NCBI RefSeq assembly: GCF_936928535.1
Contig: NZ_CAKZHY010000167.1
Span: 39,860 to 103,859 of the forward strand
Reading direction: 5' to 3'
Source of the DNA: an uncultured Bradyrhizobium sp.
GTDB taxonomy: Bacteria; Pseudomonadota; Alphaproteobacteria; Rhizobiales; Xanthobacteraceae
Length of the DNA: 64,000 nt
The notes below the pieces were generated by a model that saw only the letters and a list, made by a program, of their open reading frames with translations, was not told the origin of the DNA and ran no database searches. Both the position numbers and the translations under genes were made by a program. This document shows, piece after piece, positions 20,185 to 28,732 of this stretch (its first letter is position 1; each line of letters begins with the position of its first letter).

Positions 20185-20595
20185 CTAAATGACGTAAGCC
20201 TTGTTGTGCCGCAGCACGAAATGGACGCGACAACCCGAAGTCAAATGGACCGAAGGAAATAGCGAAATCGTGCCATCGGCCTCCGAGCGAAATTTCCAAG
20301 CTGGAGGCATCGCCTCTGATACGCTGATCCTCCTCACCTCCCCGCAGTCATCCGGACAGTTCATGAGAAGCCACTTCGCACCCGAGGTGCCTTTCACCAT
20401 GACGATCCCGTTGCTTGAAAGCAACGGCTTGGCCTCGGCCTGAGAACTGACCCAATGGATGGGACCGTACTGCACGACGCAGCGATATGCGGGTGCCCGC
20501 GAAGGGGGCGTACGAACCTCCGGTGCCGTTGTCTGTGGCGGCGACCTCTTCCAAAGAGAGGCCAGCCATTCGAAAAAGGCCATTAGGAAGCGCAT
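20185..20595 (-). CDS. DUF6527-like protein of the ubiquitin-like operon
   Basis: A 136-residue protein with an N-terminal hydrophobic/amphipathic stretch (MRFLMAFFEWLASLW). The C-terminal domain has LLMNCPDDCGEVRRI, then Trp-Lys-Phe and SLFPSVHLTSGCRVHFVL. The C-P-x-x-C and C-R-V-H pattern with a Phe-Pro-Ser-Val core matches DUF6527-type, probably zinc-binding, proteins known from Ub-like operons. It is the last gene of the operon and overlaps the kinase-like gene by 13 bp. Its biochemical role is unknown; a substrate or accessory part in conjugation is possible. Confidence 0.65.
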   Translation of the reverse strand: MRFLMAFFEWLASLWKRSPPQTTAPEVRTPPSRAPAYRCVVQYGPIHWVSSQAEAKPLLSSNGIVMVKGTSGAKWLLMNCPDDCGEVRRISVSEAMPPAWKFRSEADGTISLFPSVHLTSGCRVHFVLRHNKAYVI

Positions 20596-22091
20596 AGGCC
20601 AGCCTCTGCACTCAGAATCAGTCCGGCCGCCAATCGATAGGCTTCAGGATTCTTTTTGCGCGCCCACCAAAGCAGATGAGCGGCCACCATCAACTGATAT
20701 TCAATCTCACCGACGATTGCTCCCATCTGCATTCTAACCTGGCAGACGGCATCGAATCTGCCGTTACCTGGTCTTGGCATCATCTTCGGAAGGAGAAGCG
20801 GTGGCGAGTAGAGTTCGTGTAGAAGCCTGTTGTCCAACCGCCGTCCGGCATCGGGATCGAAAGCGATCGAGCACTCCAGCTCGGCGGGATCCCGGGAGGC
20901 TGGCGCAATGCCGCTGCGGAGAAAATCAATGAGGACGACTTCGCCCGATTGCCTGACAAAAATATTCCTCAGATGAAGATCGCCGTGCGAACAAACTTCA
21001 TTCACAGGCACAGGGGGCATATTCCGCAACTTCTCAAGCAGAACTTCGGGTCGTGGCACGCTCGCAGCGTCCGGCAGGTTCGCGTGCGCAGCACCATAAT
21101 CCTGCGGAGCACTCCTTATTATGCGAGCAGTGTCGAGAACGTAATTGCCCAACGCATAGCTTTTCGTCGTCGGATGGGACCGCCAGACTCGCAGCGCATC
21201 GTCAAAAATGGAAAGTACGGCCCGATTCAGATTATGAGATTTCGCATATTCCGACAGCAGCATAGCACGATCGACAAAGTGCAACACCAGTGCCGATCTC
21301 TCCGTGCCTGGAGCATAGCGCACGGGAATCATAGGAGGCACGAATGGAAACGGGATCGTGTCGGAACATAGCTCCGCAATGTTGGCGCGCTCCGAAGTTA
21401 CCCTTTGAGCAGTATCGACCTTAACGAGGTATGGCACCGGGTGAGGTGCCGTCGGTTTCACAGCATCTACGCGATAAACCGTATTCTTACGCGGCTTCGT
21501 CGGGTCGTCTTTATCGCGAGCTATCTTGCACACCGATAGTGATTCGCAGTCCGAGAACGCGCGCTGGATTAGAGCTCTATCCTCGATGTTCACGTCTGTG
21601 CCGATCTCCAAGTCTCGCCAAGCGGGGCCGGGATCGTGTTGAAGCACGCCTTTTACCGCCAGACCGATCTGGGCTTTGTCGGAAGCATACGCGGATGAGC
21701 CAAAGTAGCTTGGCCCGAGGATGTCCATGCCCTTGGCCAGATCATCCGCACTACCTTCGACGATTACTGCAATGAGCAAAGCCTGCTTTTCAGCCGAGAT
21801 CTTTACGGCGTTGATAATTTTTCGAAGGAGCTGCTGAGTAGGGAGATCGTTGATCAGAGGCCCCGAGAAGATCATGACGGCTCTGGAGCCTGCGGCATGT
21901 CCTTCAATCTGCGCCCGCAAGACCTCAAGATCTTTGGCATCGAGTTGAATTGGCTTCAGGCTCAGCGCCTCCAGCTCTGCGGCGAGATTGGACGGAGCTC
22001 CAATACACAGTACCGCCGTTCTCGGCGCATCGATGCGAGGCAGCTTGAGCGCCTCGCCGACGGCTACTTGTTGCGCCACGGAATCGGCCAC
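20583..22091 (-). CDS. APH-fold kinase-like protein with N-terminal receiver-like domain
   Basis: A 502-residue protein. The C-terminal half is an aminoglycoside-phosphotransferase/choline-kinase-like fold: catalytic loop CSHGDLHLRNIF (the H-x-D-x4-N pattern) near residue 355, and VVLIDF in place of DFG some 15 residues on. Residues about 20-150 alternate hydrophobic strands and helices (TAVLCIGAPS, AVMIFSGPLI, LLIAVIVEGS), like a receiver-type Rossmann unit. The GTG start at 22091 overlaps the E1 gene by 28 bp; shorter GTG starts exist. Kinase-like TCAD9 proteins of NTP-dependent conflict systems are similar in concept. Its substrate is unknown. It is embedded in the Ub-like operon, so it may modify a component or the target. 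Confidence 0.7.
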   Translation of the reverse strand: MADSVAQQVAVGEALKLPRIDAPRTAVLCIGAPSNLAAELEALSLKPIQLDAKDLEVLRAQIEGHAAGSRAVMIFSGPLINDLPTQQLLRKIINAVKISAEKQALLIAVIVEGSADDLAKGMDILGPSYFGSSAYASDKAQIGLAVKGVLQHDPGPAWRDLEIGTDVNIEDRALIQRAFSDCESLSVCKIARDKDDPTKPRKNTVYRVDAVKPTAPHPVPYLVKVDTAQRVTSERANIAELCSDTIPFPFVPPMIPVRYAPGTERSALVLHFVDRAMLLSEYAKSHNLNRAVLSIFDDALRVWRSHPTTKSYALGNYVLDTARIIRSAPQDYGAAHANLPDAASVPRPEVLLEKLRNMPPVPVNEVCSHGDLHLRNIFVRQSGEVVLIDFLRSGIAPASRDPAELECSIAFDPDAGRRLDNRLLHELYSPPLLLPKMMPRPGNGRFDAVCQVRMQMGAIVGEIEYQLMVAAHLLWWARKKNPEAYRLAAGLILSAEAGLCAS

Positions 22092-23407
22092 GAGTCACCC
22101 TTAGCTAAAGCGCCGCGGCTGGACGAACAAACGATGCAATCCTTGAGCGGGACGGTCGCAACGCCGCGCACCGTACCTTCGCCGATCACGTAGTTCTGGT
22201 GTCGTGCTCGCATGGGAAAGCCAGCGACTGCCGCGAGAAACATCGTGACCGCCAGCGAGGACACCGTCGAATTCAAGCTGATGACGGCAGGCTGCGGTTG
22301 GGCATCGCCAATAATGTACCGATCGGCAGCTCGTTCGGCGTCCGACATGAGTTCGCGCCGGACCATCTCAGGATCCAGAAATCCATTGCATTGAAGGCAG
22401 GCCAGAGAAGGAGCAAGCATCTGGACCCTTCCCGCCATCGCCTTGATTCGTCCCCCTTCCGCATCGATGCGGATGCCGACGTCGATCGTCGGCAGCAGAT
22501 ACTGATACGCGATCTGATTGAGGACCATTCTGCTGCCGTGATTGTCGGTGCAGCAGAAGACGAAATTACAGCCGAAGAGCCTTGCCGCGGCGGACTGGTC
22601 AAGCACCGACCCCGCAACCTCTTCGGTGTCGGTCGCTCCCATCCCCGATCGTCTGACCGCGTCCGCCGCAACTGCAACCTTGCTCCGCCCAAGGTCCGCA
22701 TGCCCCGAGCCGACCACGCGGTTCAGATTGGTCTCTTCGAGGACGTCGTCATCGATCAGAACCAGCTTCCCGACGCCGAGATATGCAAGCTCCTGTGCAA
22801 TGACCGATCCCGTGCCTCCAAGCCCCACAACTCCTATCGTCAGCGAGCGTAACAGAGACTGCCCTTGCTCACCCAAGGCCCGAACATTCCTGTCAAAGAC
22901 GGCCTCGCTGGCCTCTTCCGCGGCCTCAATCCCGAAGAATTTGACAACCGAGGAGACCTCGGAGATCTCAGCCAAAGCGTGGATGTCCTCCTCTGCCCGA
23001 TAAACTCTTCCAGAGAAGCCCTCTTGGCCCAGCACGAGCGTGCCGTGCGGGCCACCCGGAGCGCGCGCGAAAACCGCAGGCATCAACACGGCCTCGCCCT
23101 TGTCATCGACGGCGGAAAAATTCGGAAATTGATCGAACGGATGCGTATGGCAGAAGAAGGCACACTGAGACGATTGCCGAGCCTGCTTCAGAGGTTTGGC
23201 GAGGAATTCGGGCTTGAGAACAATCCGCATCTCCGATTGCGTCTCGTAGGCGTCTTGTGGAGCGTGAACCACGGTCTCCACGAGAAAGCGGCCCGGCCCT
23301 CCCCGGTTCGCCAGAAGAACGCAGCTTGCCTCCCGCGGCGAAGCGGCCATGAGTTGGCTTTTCATGCCCGTGAAAGACGAGCCTGCGAAAATCAGCGATG
23401 ATTTCAA
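22064..23407 (-). CDS. JAB protease-E1 (ThiF-type) fusion of the ubiquitin-like system
   Basis: About 447 residues. Residues 1-140 form a JAB/JAMM metalloprotease domain: Glu in SPREASCVLLA (about 26) and CHTHPFDQFPNFSAVD (87-101), the H-x-H-P...S-x2-D zinc motif with seven rather than six residues before Ser. From about 190 an E1/ThiF adenylation domain follows: VVGLGGTGS, LVLIDDDVLEETNLNRV and FCCTDNHGSR, plus two CxxC pairs (CLQC, CIVC) that probably bind zinc. The proposed start is a TTG whose bases overlap the E2 stop (TTGA), giving 4-bp coupling; ATG 23365 is the alternative. It should adenylate the Ub-like C terminus and trim or remove the modifier. Confidence 0.88.
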   Translation of the reverse strand: MKSSLIFAGSSFTGMKSQLMAASPREASCVLLANRGGPGRFLVETVVHAPQDAYETQSEMRIVLKPEFLAKPLKQARQSSQCAFFCHTHPFDQFPNFSAVDDKGEAVLMPAVFARAPGGPHGTLVLGQEGFSGRVYRAEEDIHALAEISEVSSVVKFFGIEAAEEASEAVFDRNVRALGEQGQSLLRSLTIGVVGLGGTGSVIAQELAYLGVGKLVLIDDDVLEETNLNRVVGSGHADLGRSKVAVAADAVRRSGMGATDTEEVAGSVLDQSAAARLFGCNFVFCCTDNHGSRMVLNQIAYQYLLPTIDVGIRIDAEGGRIKAMAGRVQMLAPSLACLQCNGFLDPEMVRRELMSDAERAADRYIIGDAQPQPAVISLNSTVSSLAVTMFLAAVAGFPMRARHQNYVIGEGTVRGVATVPLKDCIVCSSSRGALAKGDSWPIPWRNK

Positions 23408-23781
23408 ACGCCCTGCCTCAACCGATCGAGTACGACTCTCAGATAGGTATGCAGTGTATCGACGTTTGGATTCCATTTCGAGACATGCCAGGAAAACCAG
23501 AGCAGGTTTGGGCCGAGCTGGTTGTTTGGCTGGGCATTTTGCGGCAGCCCCCCAGATGAAAGTCTCACGTCCGCATCGACCCAAAAGCAATCCGGCCGCG
23601 CCTGCGGGTACGCCGCCGGGGCCACAATCCGCACTGTGGTGGAAGGTTTGTTCCACTTTCCGGACGGCTCCAGTGGAACGTTCGGAATGGTGATGACTGC
23701 TCCACCCGGTCCGGGCTGCATCTGAGCCTGCGGGTAATCCCGCCTCAGGGCTTCGAACTGCGCTTGTATGTGCGGTGTCAT
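23404..23781 (-). CDS. E2-like conjugating enzyme, prokaryotic E2 type E family
   Basis: A 125-residue UBC-fold protein. After an N-terminal helix come the strands and the YPxxxP-like APAAYPQARPDCFWVD, then LSSGGLPQNAQP and LLWFSWHVSKWNPNVDTL. This matches the compact E2 family found beside multi-ubiquitin proteins. It has a single Cys, in PDCFW, which is not where classical E2 enzymes carry the nucleophile, so whether it forms a thioester is open. It overlaps both neighbours by 4 bp, the tightest coupling in the operon. Confidence 0.82.
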   Translation of the reverse strand: MTPHIQAQFEALRRDYPQAQMQPGPGGAVITIPNVPLEPSGKWNKPSTTVRIVAPAAYPQARPDCFWVDADVRLSSGGLPQNAQPNNQLGPNLLWFSWHVSKWNPNVDTLHTYLRVVLDRLRQGV

Positions 23782-24464
23782 AAGCCAAACGTTGCCGGCG
23801 GAAGGGAATAGAAGCGTTGTCCGTCTTCAATCTTGACCGACTTGTCGTTCGAGATTGGCAGATCGTCACCAGGCTGCTCCAGAAACAGCTGATAATCGCT
23901 TTCGATGCCACCTAAAGCGCGGATCTGCGCACCACTCAAGTGCGGCTGGTGCACGATATGCGCGGTGTCATTGATGAAGATCGTGGGGTCTTTGGGCTTT
24001 CTAACTTTTGAGACAAAATGCTCAACGCCGGCGCCCGCGAGATCAACCGAAGCATCGTCAGGGGAGATCTCGCGATCCGTCGCGTGGCCCTGCGTCCACA
24101 GCGCAACCTTGCCTGCGTCCAGGTTCGCAACATGATAAAGCAACGAGCCTGACAAAGGCGAAATCGGCCATTCGTATTCGACGCCATCGATTTGAAATCG
24201 AAAAAGTCGATCGCCCGGAATGACGTAGAAGCGTTGCACCTTGGTGTGCTGCAAATCGATTTCGTCGCTCTGCCTGAGCTCTCTCAAACCGCCATTTTCC
24301 GGCGTGTAGAGCACAAAGAAGCCGTCGATCGGCTCCTTTTGCGCCGCTTGCACAATATCGGCACCTGTCGGATGCGACTTGCTGAGTTGACGGTTTTCTT
24401 CGTGCAGCGTTTCATCGATGATAACGACCGTTTCGTGCCTGGTTCCACCGTTGTGCTCAGACAT
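23778..24464 (-). CDS. Multi-ubiquitin-fold protein with three beta-grasp repeats
   Basis: A 228-residue protein starting at ATG 24464 behind GGAGGGG. Three Ub-like units can be aligned: about 12-85 (VVIIDE...HPTGADIVQAA... VQRFYVI), 88-155 (FRFQIDGVEYEW...PLSGSLLYHV...VEHFVS) and 160-228 (TIFINDTAHIV...HLSGAQIRAL...GQRFYSL). Each has a first strand with I-D/N, an S/T-G-x2-I helix start and a closing aromatic strand, as in the multi-ubiquitin family. The C terminus is PPATFGL, without a Gly-Gly tail, so activation by the E1 would need trimming or use a different end. It is first in the operon. Confidence 0.82.
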   Translation of the reverse strand: MSEHNGGTRHETVVIIDETLHEENRQLSKSHPTGADIVQAAQKEPIDGFFVLYTPENGGLRELRQSDEIDLQHTKVQRFYVIPGDRLFRFQIDGVEYEWPISPLSGSLLYHVANLDAGKVALWTQGHATDREISPDDASVDLAGAGVEHFVSKVRKPKDPTIFINDTAHIVHQPHLSGAQIRALGGIESDYQLFLEQPGDDLPISNDKSVKIEDGQRFYSLPPATFGL

Positions 24465-24546
24465 GAACACCCCTCCTTCGAATCCACCAAACTCTGCTGC
24501 CTCGTTTAGCGAAGCTCATGCAATGTTGTCAATACACACAACAAAA

Positions 24547-24569
24547 TGTTTACTATAAACACAATTGTG
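24547..24569. promoter_or_regulatory. Overlapping palindromes in the divergent promoter of the Ub-like operon and XRE gene
   Basis: A perfect dyad TGTTTA-CTA-TAAACA (24547-24561) overlaps the palindrome CACAATTGTG (24560-24569). They lie in an AT-rich stretch between the Ub-protein start (24464) and the XRE start (24611). They are the natural operator candidates for the XRE repressor, which would then control both its own operon and the conjugation operon. Confidence 0.65.
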
Positions 24570-24610
24570 CTTCTCGTTGACAAGAAGGCTCGCTTGAGAC
24601 AAACAGACGT

Positions 24611-24964
24611 ATGGGCCATCAGACGATTTATCTCACCTTCGGCAAGGCCGTGGCGACGAGGCGAAGAAAGCTCGAGCTTACACAAGCCGAATTGGCGGCT
24701 CGCGTCGGCATTTCAAGGGCGTCGCTGGCCAATATAGAAAGCGGTCGCCAGAGCGTGCTGTTGCATCACGTTTACGGCTTGGCGGAGGCCTTGCAGCTGG
24801 ACAAGGTGGCAGATCTCCTTCCTTCGTTACCGAAGGCTCAGCCAGAGGAGGATGTTGGGATGTTTCTACTTTCTGACGACAGCGTCACTCCCCTCGGCAA
24901 GGCCCAAATCCGCGAGCTCATCGAGAATGCGTTGGCCCATCGCGGAAAGAAGGGTGACGCGTGA
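24611..24964 (+). CDS. XRE-family repressor of the Ub-like operon
   Basis: A 117-residue protein with a Cro/C1 helix-turn-helix at about residues 12-65 (RRKLELTQAELAARVGIS, ASLANIESGRQS) and a flexible C-terminal tail that may be the target of the protease encoded next. Its last codons overlap the metalloprotease gene by 4 bp (GTGA). The divergent place opposite the Ub-like operon makes it the likely repressor. Confidence 0.85.
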   Translation: MGHQTIYLTFGKAVATRRRKLELTQAELAARVGISRASLANIESGRQSVLLHHVYGLAEALQLDKVADLLPSLPKAQPEEDVGMFLLSDDSVTPLGKAQIRELIENALAHRGKKGDA

Positions 24965-25482
24965 GGGCCGATCCGGACAAGGCGCGAAAGGCGGCTCGAG
25001 CGCTAATCCGAAACTTCGGGATCAGCGCGCCACCGGTGCCGGTCGAACGCATCATCAAGGCACGGAACATCGTGCTGCAGCACGCGGCGCTGGACGACAA
25101 TCTCTCCGGTATGGCTTACATACAGGATGGCGTTGGCATCATCGGCGTGAATGCGCTTCATCACCCAAATCGTCAGCGGTTTTCGGCTGCTCACGAACTC
25201 GGCCATCATGAACTTCACGGAGCGGAGATAAGAAAGGCGGTTCATGTCGACCGAATGTTCCGAGTTCTCCTCCGTGATGATGTTTCGTCTCAGGGCGTCG
25301 ATCCCCTTGAGATTGAGGCCAATGCCTTCGCCTCCGAACTGCTCATGCCCAGTGAACTTCTCATGAAAGTCGTTAACGCCAGCGGGCTCGACATCGAGGA
25401 TGAAGCGGGTATTGAGTCCATTGCGCGTCGATTCCGCGTCAGTGCCGCAGCGATGCGCTACCGATTAGCTAATAGGTTTTGA
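24961..25482 (+). CDS. ImmA/IrrE-family metallopeptidase
   Basis: A 173-residue zinc peptidase with the H-E-x-x-H motif in SAAHELGHHELHG (about residues 77-89) and a downstream Glu-rich helix EIEANAFASELLMP that carries the third ligand, as in ImmA and IrrE. The GTG start overlaps the XRE stop. In ImmR/ImmA pairs the peptidase cleaves the XRE repressor after a stress signal. Here that would switch on the divergent Ub-like operon; this is inferred from gene order. Confidence 0.88.
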   Translation: MRADPDKARKAARALIRNFGISAPPVPVERIIKARNIVLQHAALDDNLSGMAYIQDGVGIIGVNALHHPNRQRFSAAHELGHHELHGAEIRKAVHVDRMFRVLLRDDVSSQGVDPLEIEANAFASELLMPSELLMKVVNASGLDIEDEAGIESIARRFRVSAAAMRYRLANRF

Positions 25483-25508
25483 AACCGCTCGCGTCCCCTT
25501 CGTGCTAG

Positions 25509-26705
25509 CTAGCGTTTGGTCTCGGCATCTCCGTCCGAAGGTGGTTCGAAGAATTTCTTCGCCTTCAGATGCCCCTGTAGCGCGACTGGGCGATACGGAC
25601 CAAAGCTCGTGTAATTGCGCACCGACTTCATCGCGAGCCGCTGATAGACAGTTTCATGAAGTTGCGCCGTAGCTGGAACATCGCGCACCGCCTTCGACCA
25701 GTGCAGCGACGTCCCGCCCACGCCGACCATGCACTCGTCGTGCATCATGCCATCGGCGGACGGGTAAAGCCGTAGCATGTCCTTATCGACCAACACCCGA
25801 CCTGGCTCGGGTATCTTCTGTGTGATGAAGTCAATCATCCAGGCAAGCGTGACATCCGACAAGCGAGACTCGTTTTCCGGATAGCTGCCGCCAATATCCG
25901 CATGGTTGCCGGCAAACCAGATCTGGTCGAATTGCTCCGGTTCGCCCTGCCTGTCCGGCCACTTCACGGTTCCGCTGCCGCCCCATGGCACTCGTTTGAA
26001 GTCCTTCCGCCCTTCGTCGATCGACTGCAGATGCCGCGCGTATTGAACATCCGACGCAAAGTGCCGGTCGTAGGCCCAATCAGGAAAGAAACGTTGCCAC
26101 CCGATCGCAGCAACAGCATCCCAGATGCCAATGAAATAAGCCGATGCGCCCACGGCGCGCCCGACTTCCGACCTGTGGGAGGTGCGGAACTCCCCTGCCC
26201 GCTTGTCGATCTCCGCGCTGTCCCGCGGCATGCCGAGCCAGTAGACGCAGGAGACCCCCTCCTTAGCGATACGCCTCAACGACTTCGGATCTAGGCTGAT
26301 GGATTCCCCGTTTGGCTCCTTCCTCGGAATCCCGCAGGCCTCGAGCACGTGCGACAGGCACCTGGCGGTATAGGCTCCGCGGCTGAAGCCGAACAGATAA
26401 ATGCGATCGCCCGGCTCCCAGACCCCGACAAGAGCGACATAGCAATCGACAATCTTCTTCGTAATGCCGAACCCGAACATCTGCTGGACGGTCTCTTTGA
26501 GACGGCTCCAACGACTGCTCCGGCCCGGCGCCGGGGTCCCGATGCCGGGGACATAGAGCGCCAACTGCTGTTTGGGGTCGATTATGGAATCGGGCCCGGT
26601 CCGCGTCGCCCGATACAGCTTGTAAACGTTGGTGCGGCTTTCGTCGGGCAGGAGACCGCCCTCGTTGCCCGTACCGTCGGCGAACACCAGAATGTTCTTG
26701 CTCAT
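25509..26705 (-). CDS. DUF2235 alpha/beta-hydrolase, Tle1-like
   Basis: A 398-residue protein starting MSKNILVFADGTGNEGG at 26705. The nucleophile elbow GFSRGAYTARCL (about residues 110-122), the early DGTGNE and a late His in the DIGGSY/SDVTLAWMI region match the DUF2235 hydrolases, which include T6SS phospholipase effectors of the Tle1 type. There is no signal peptide, so it acts in the cytoplasm or at the inner face of the membrane. It nearly abuts the membrane-protein gene upstream (11 bp apart), forming a two-gene unit. The phospholipase role is inference. Confidence 0.8.
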   Translation of the reverse strand: MSKNILVFADGTGNEGGLLPDESRTNVYKLYRATRTGPDSIIDPKQQLALYVPGIGTPAPGRSSRWSRLKETVQQMFGFGITKKIVDCYVALVGVWEPGDRIYLFGFSRGAYTARCLSHVLEACGIPRKEPNGESISLDPKSLRRIAKEGVSCVYWLGMPRDSAEIDKRAGEFRTSHRSEVGRAVGASAYFIGIWDAVAAIGWQRFFPDWAYDRHFASDVQYARHLQSIDEGRKDFKRVPWGGSGTVKWPDRQGEPEQFDQIWFAGNHADIGGSYPENESRLSDVTLAWMIDFITQKIPEPGRVLVDKDMLRLYPSADGMMHDECMVGVGGTSLHWSKAVRDVPATAQLHETVYQRLAMKSVRNYTSFGPYRPVALQGHLKAKKFFEPPSDGDAETKR

Positions 26706-26716
26706 GCCAGCCCCTC

Positions 26717-28177
26717 TCACGTGACAATCGGCTCGATCGCCGCGTCTTGTATGGCGATACCCGTTGCGTCCGTGAAGATCGCAGCGACATCACGGGCCTT
26801 CTGCCGATAGGCGTCGTAGGTCTCTTGGCCGATCAAGGGAATGGCTTCGGCAAGGCTGGCCACCTGGCCCTGCTTTTTCGCGACCGCGGCCGCCTTGAGC
26901 TTTTGCTCCTCGGTGCGAAGCCCGACAATCGCAGCATTGAGATCGGAGATATTGGTTGGCGTGACAAGCTTGCCGCCAATGTAGACGACCTGGCTCAGGC
27001 CAACGATGCCCAATATCGTGTTCGGAACGACGAATGTCGACAGCTGGTTGACTCCGGCTGCGATCAGTCCGCCGATCACCACGAGGCCAAAGATGAAGCT
27101 TTGGTAGCGGTAAACATCGAAGACACCGTCTGTTGAGAAGAAATCGCGCCACGTCGCGTTCGATGGATCCACAACGGTCTTGGCTACCGGAATCCAGCCG
27201 TGCCTCAAGAGCCATGCCCGATTGTCGGCGGAGAGCGTATTACGCTGGCTATCTGTTCCTTTTGCAATCGTCGCCCCGATGCCGCTGATACCGAGGAGCG
27301 TCAGGATCGAACCGGAGAGATCCACCAACGTGCCCGTCTGTAGCAAGAGCAGCGTAATGAGCGCCGCAACCGCCAGTGAGAAGGCGAGCGTCTGGAAGGT
27401 TGAAAGACTGCCCTTCCCGTCAGGTCCCGCAGAAACCTTAGCGGGGTTCAATGCGCTGAGAAACGATGCAAACGTATGATCTTGTTTGCGGAGCGCGAAC
27501 GCGATCCAGAGATACAGTATAAGCACCTCCGCGATCACCGCGAAGATGCTGAACCAATACGGGCTGAGACGAACGCTTACAGAGGAAACCCGCCAGGGAG
27601 ATTGGCCGACCGGGTTGTTGCAGGTGTAGAGATAGAGATCGACCCGGCTCCAGAACCAGGCGAGATCGTCGGCCATGTTCAGCGTGACAATGGTCTGATC
27701 TGGCTCCAATAGATGTCTTTGCACCAGCGGGGCGGACTCGGTCGCACGGTGGGTGACGGCGTCTTGCCGCTTGAACAGATAGGTCTCGTCCCCGTAGTCG
27801 ATCCCCGCAAAGTATCGGACGCCGTCCTCGTATGGAGCCCGCACCCCAACGTCGACACGCTGATTCGTCGGCAAGAAATTCGTCGCAAGCACGATGGCGG
27901 CCCCGACAGGATTGCGCCCGGATCGCAGCTCGACAGCAAACTCGTTGGGTTTGACGCATTGCTTCTGGGGGTCACTCGGCGCCGCGGCCTGAGCCGAGGC
28001 GCCCGCCGTCGGCGCCGGCTTGGGATCGCCCTGATCGGTACGCTGTGGCTCGGGTTCCGGAGTCTGATGCCCCGCGGCGTTGGCCGGCGCCCCCTGTTGC
28101 TGTGCGCGCACTGGTCCGCAATAGATCGCGCCCACCAGCGAAAGCGCACTGGCCACGACGACAAAAGATCGTGTCAT
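26717..28177 (-). CDS. Membrane protein with secreted N-terminal domain, partner of DUF2235 hydrolase
   Basis: A 486-residue protein with a signal peptide (to VRA-QQQ), a Pro/Gln/Ala-rich linker, a globular extracytoplasmic domain with two Cys (QKQCVKPNEF and LYTCNNPVG), and about four to five membrane helices between residues 205 and 410. A Lys/Gln-rich cytoplasmic tail follows. No family is recognised. The immediate coupling to a DUF2235 hydrolase suggests that it senses envelope stress or tethers the hydrolase at the membrane. Confidence 0.65.
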   Translation of the reverse strand: MTRSFVVVASALSLVGAIYCGPVRAQQQGAPANAAGHQTPEPEPQRTDQGDPKPAPTAGASAQAAAPSDPQKQCVKPNEFAVELRSGRNPVGAAIVLATNFLPTNQRVDVGVRAPYEDGVRYFAGIDYGDETYLFKRQDAVTHRATESAPLVQRHLLEPDQTIVTLNMADDLAWFWSRVDLYLYTCNNPVGQSPWRVSSVSVRLSPYWFSIFAVIAEVLILYLWIAFALRKQDHTFASFLSALNPAKVSAGPDGKGSLSTFQTLAFSLAVAALITLLLLQTGTLVDLSGSILTLLGISGIGATIAKGTDSQRNTLSADNRAWLLRHGWIPVAKTVVDPSNATWRDFFSTDGVFDVYRYQSFIFGLVVIGGLIAAGVNQLSTFVVPNTILGIVGLSQVVYIGGKLVTPTNISDLNAAIVGLRTEEQKLKAAAVAKKQGQVASLAEAIPLIGQETYDAYRQKARDVAAIFTDATGIAIQDAAIEPIVT

Positions 28178-28462
28178 TCATTCCCCCAGCCTGGACCAGC
28201 CAGACACGAAATTTACTGAAAGTTGCATCGCAATCGCAAGCCAACCCGCTTTGTTGTCCCCGTCTATCCGGCTCCGCCAACTGGCGCGCTCGAGGCAGCA
28301 TCCGCCTTTGACCAGAGAGAGATATGCGTCTCGATCGTGAGAACGGCCGCTCGGCCAAACAAGCGAAGATAGAGGCATCGTGCCACCGCATGAGGCGGCC
28401 ACGCAGAAACCGACAGAAGGACGACAGCCTGACTTCGGCTCTAGATTTCAGGAGAACTTGCG

Positions 28463-28732
28463 ATGATGCGCAATCGTTCTGCCCCCGACGCCAATGAAAC
28501 GCTGATGCGCGATCGGCTCCCGTCGCACCGCCGGCCTCTGTCGGTCGCCGAATTGCCGGGCGAAGACATCGCGTTGATCGAACGCGCCGAGGTCATGACC
28601 GATAAATCGTATAGTCTTGGGGATATCCCGAACGTCGAGAATGAAGTCTCGATGCATGTCCTCGCGACACGGTCTCAGGCGCTTGCCATTGCGACGGCAT
28701 TGGGACTGATTGCCACGCCAACCGCCGAGTGA
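28463..28732 (+). CDS. Small hypothetical protein
   Basis: An 89-residue frame behind GGAGAACTTGCG, rich in Arg and Ala with no recognised domain. It overlaps the 3' end of the UDG-like gene on the other strand by 58 bp, which lowers confidence. Confidence 0.35.
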   Translation: MMRNRSAPDANETLMRDRLPSHRRPLSVAELPGEDIALIERAEVMTDKSYSLGDIPNVENEVSMHVLATRSQALAIATALGLIATPTAE

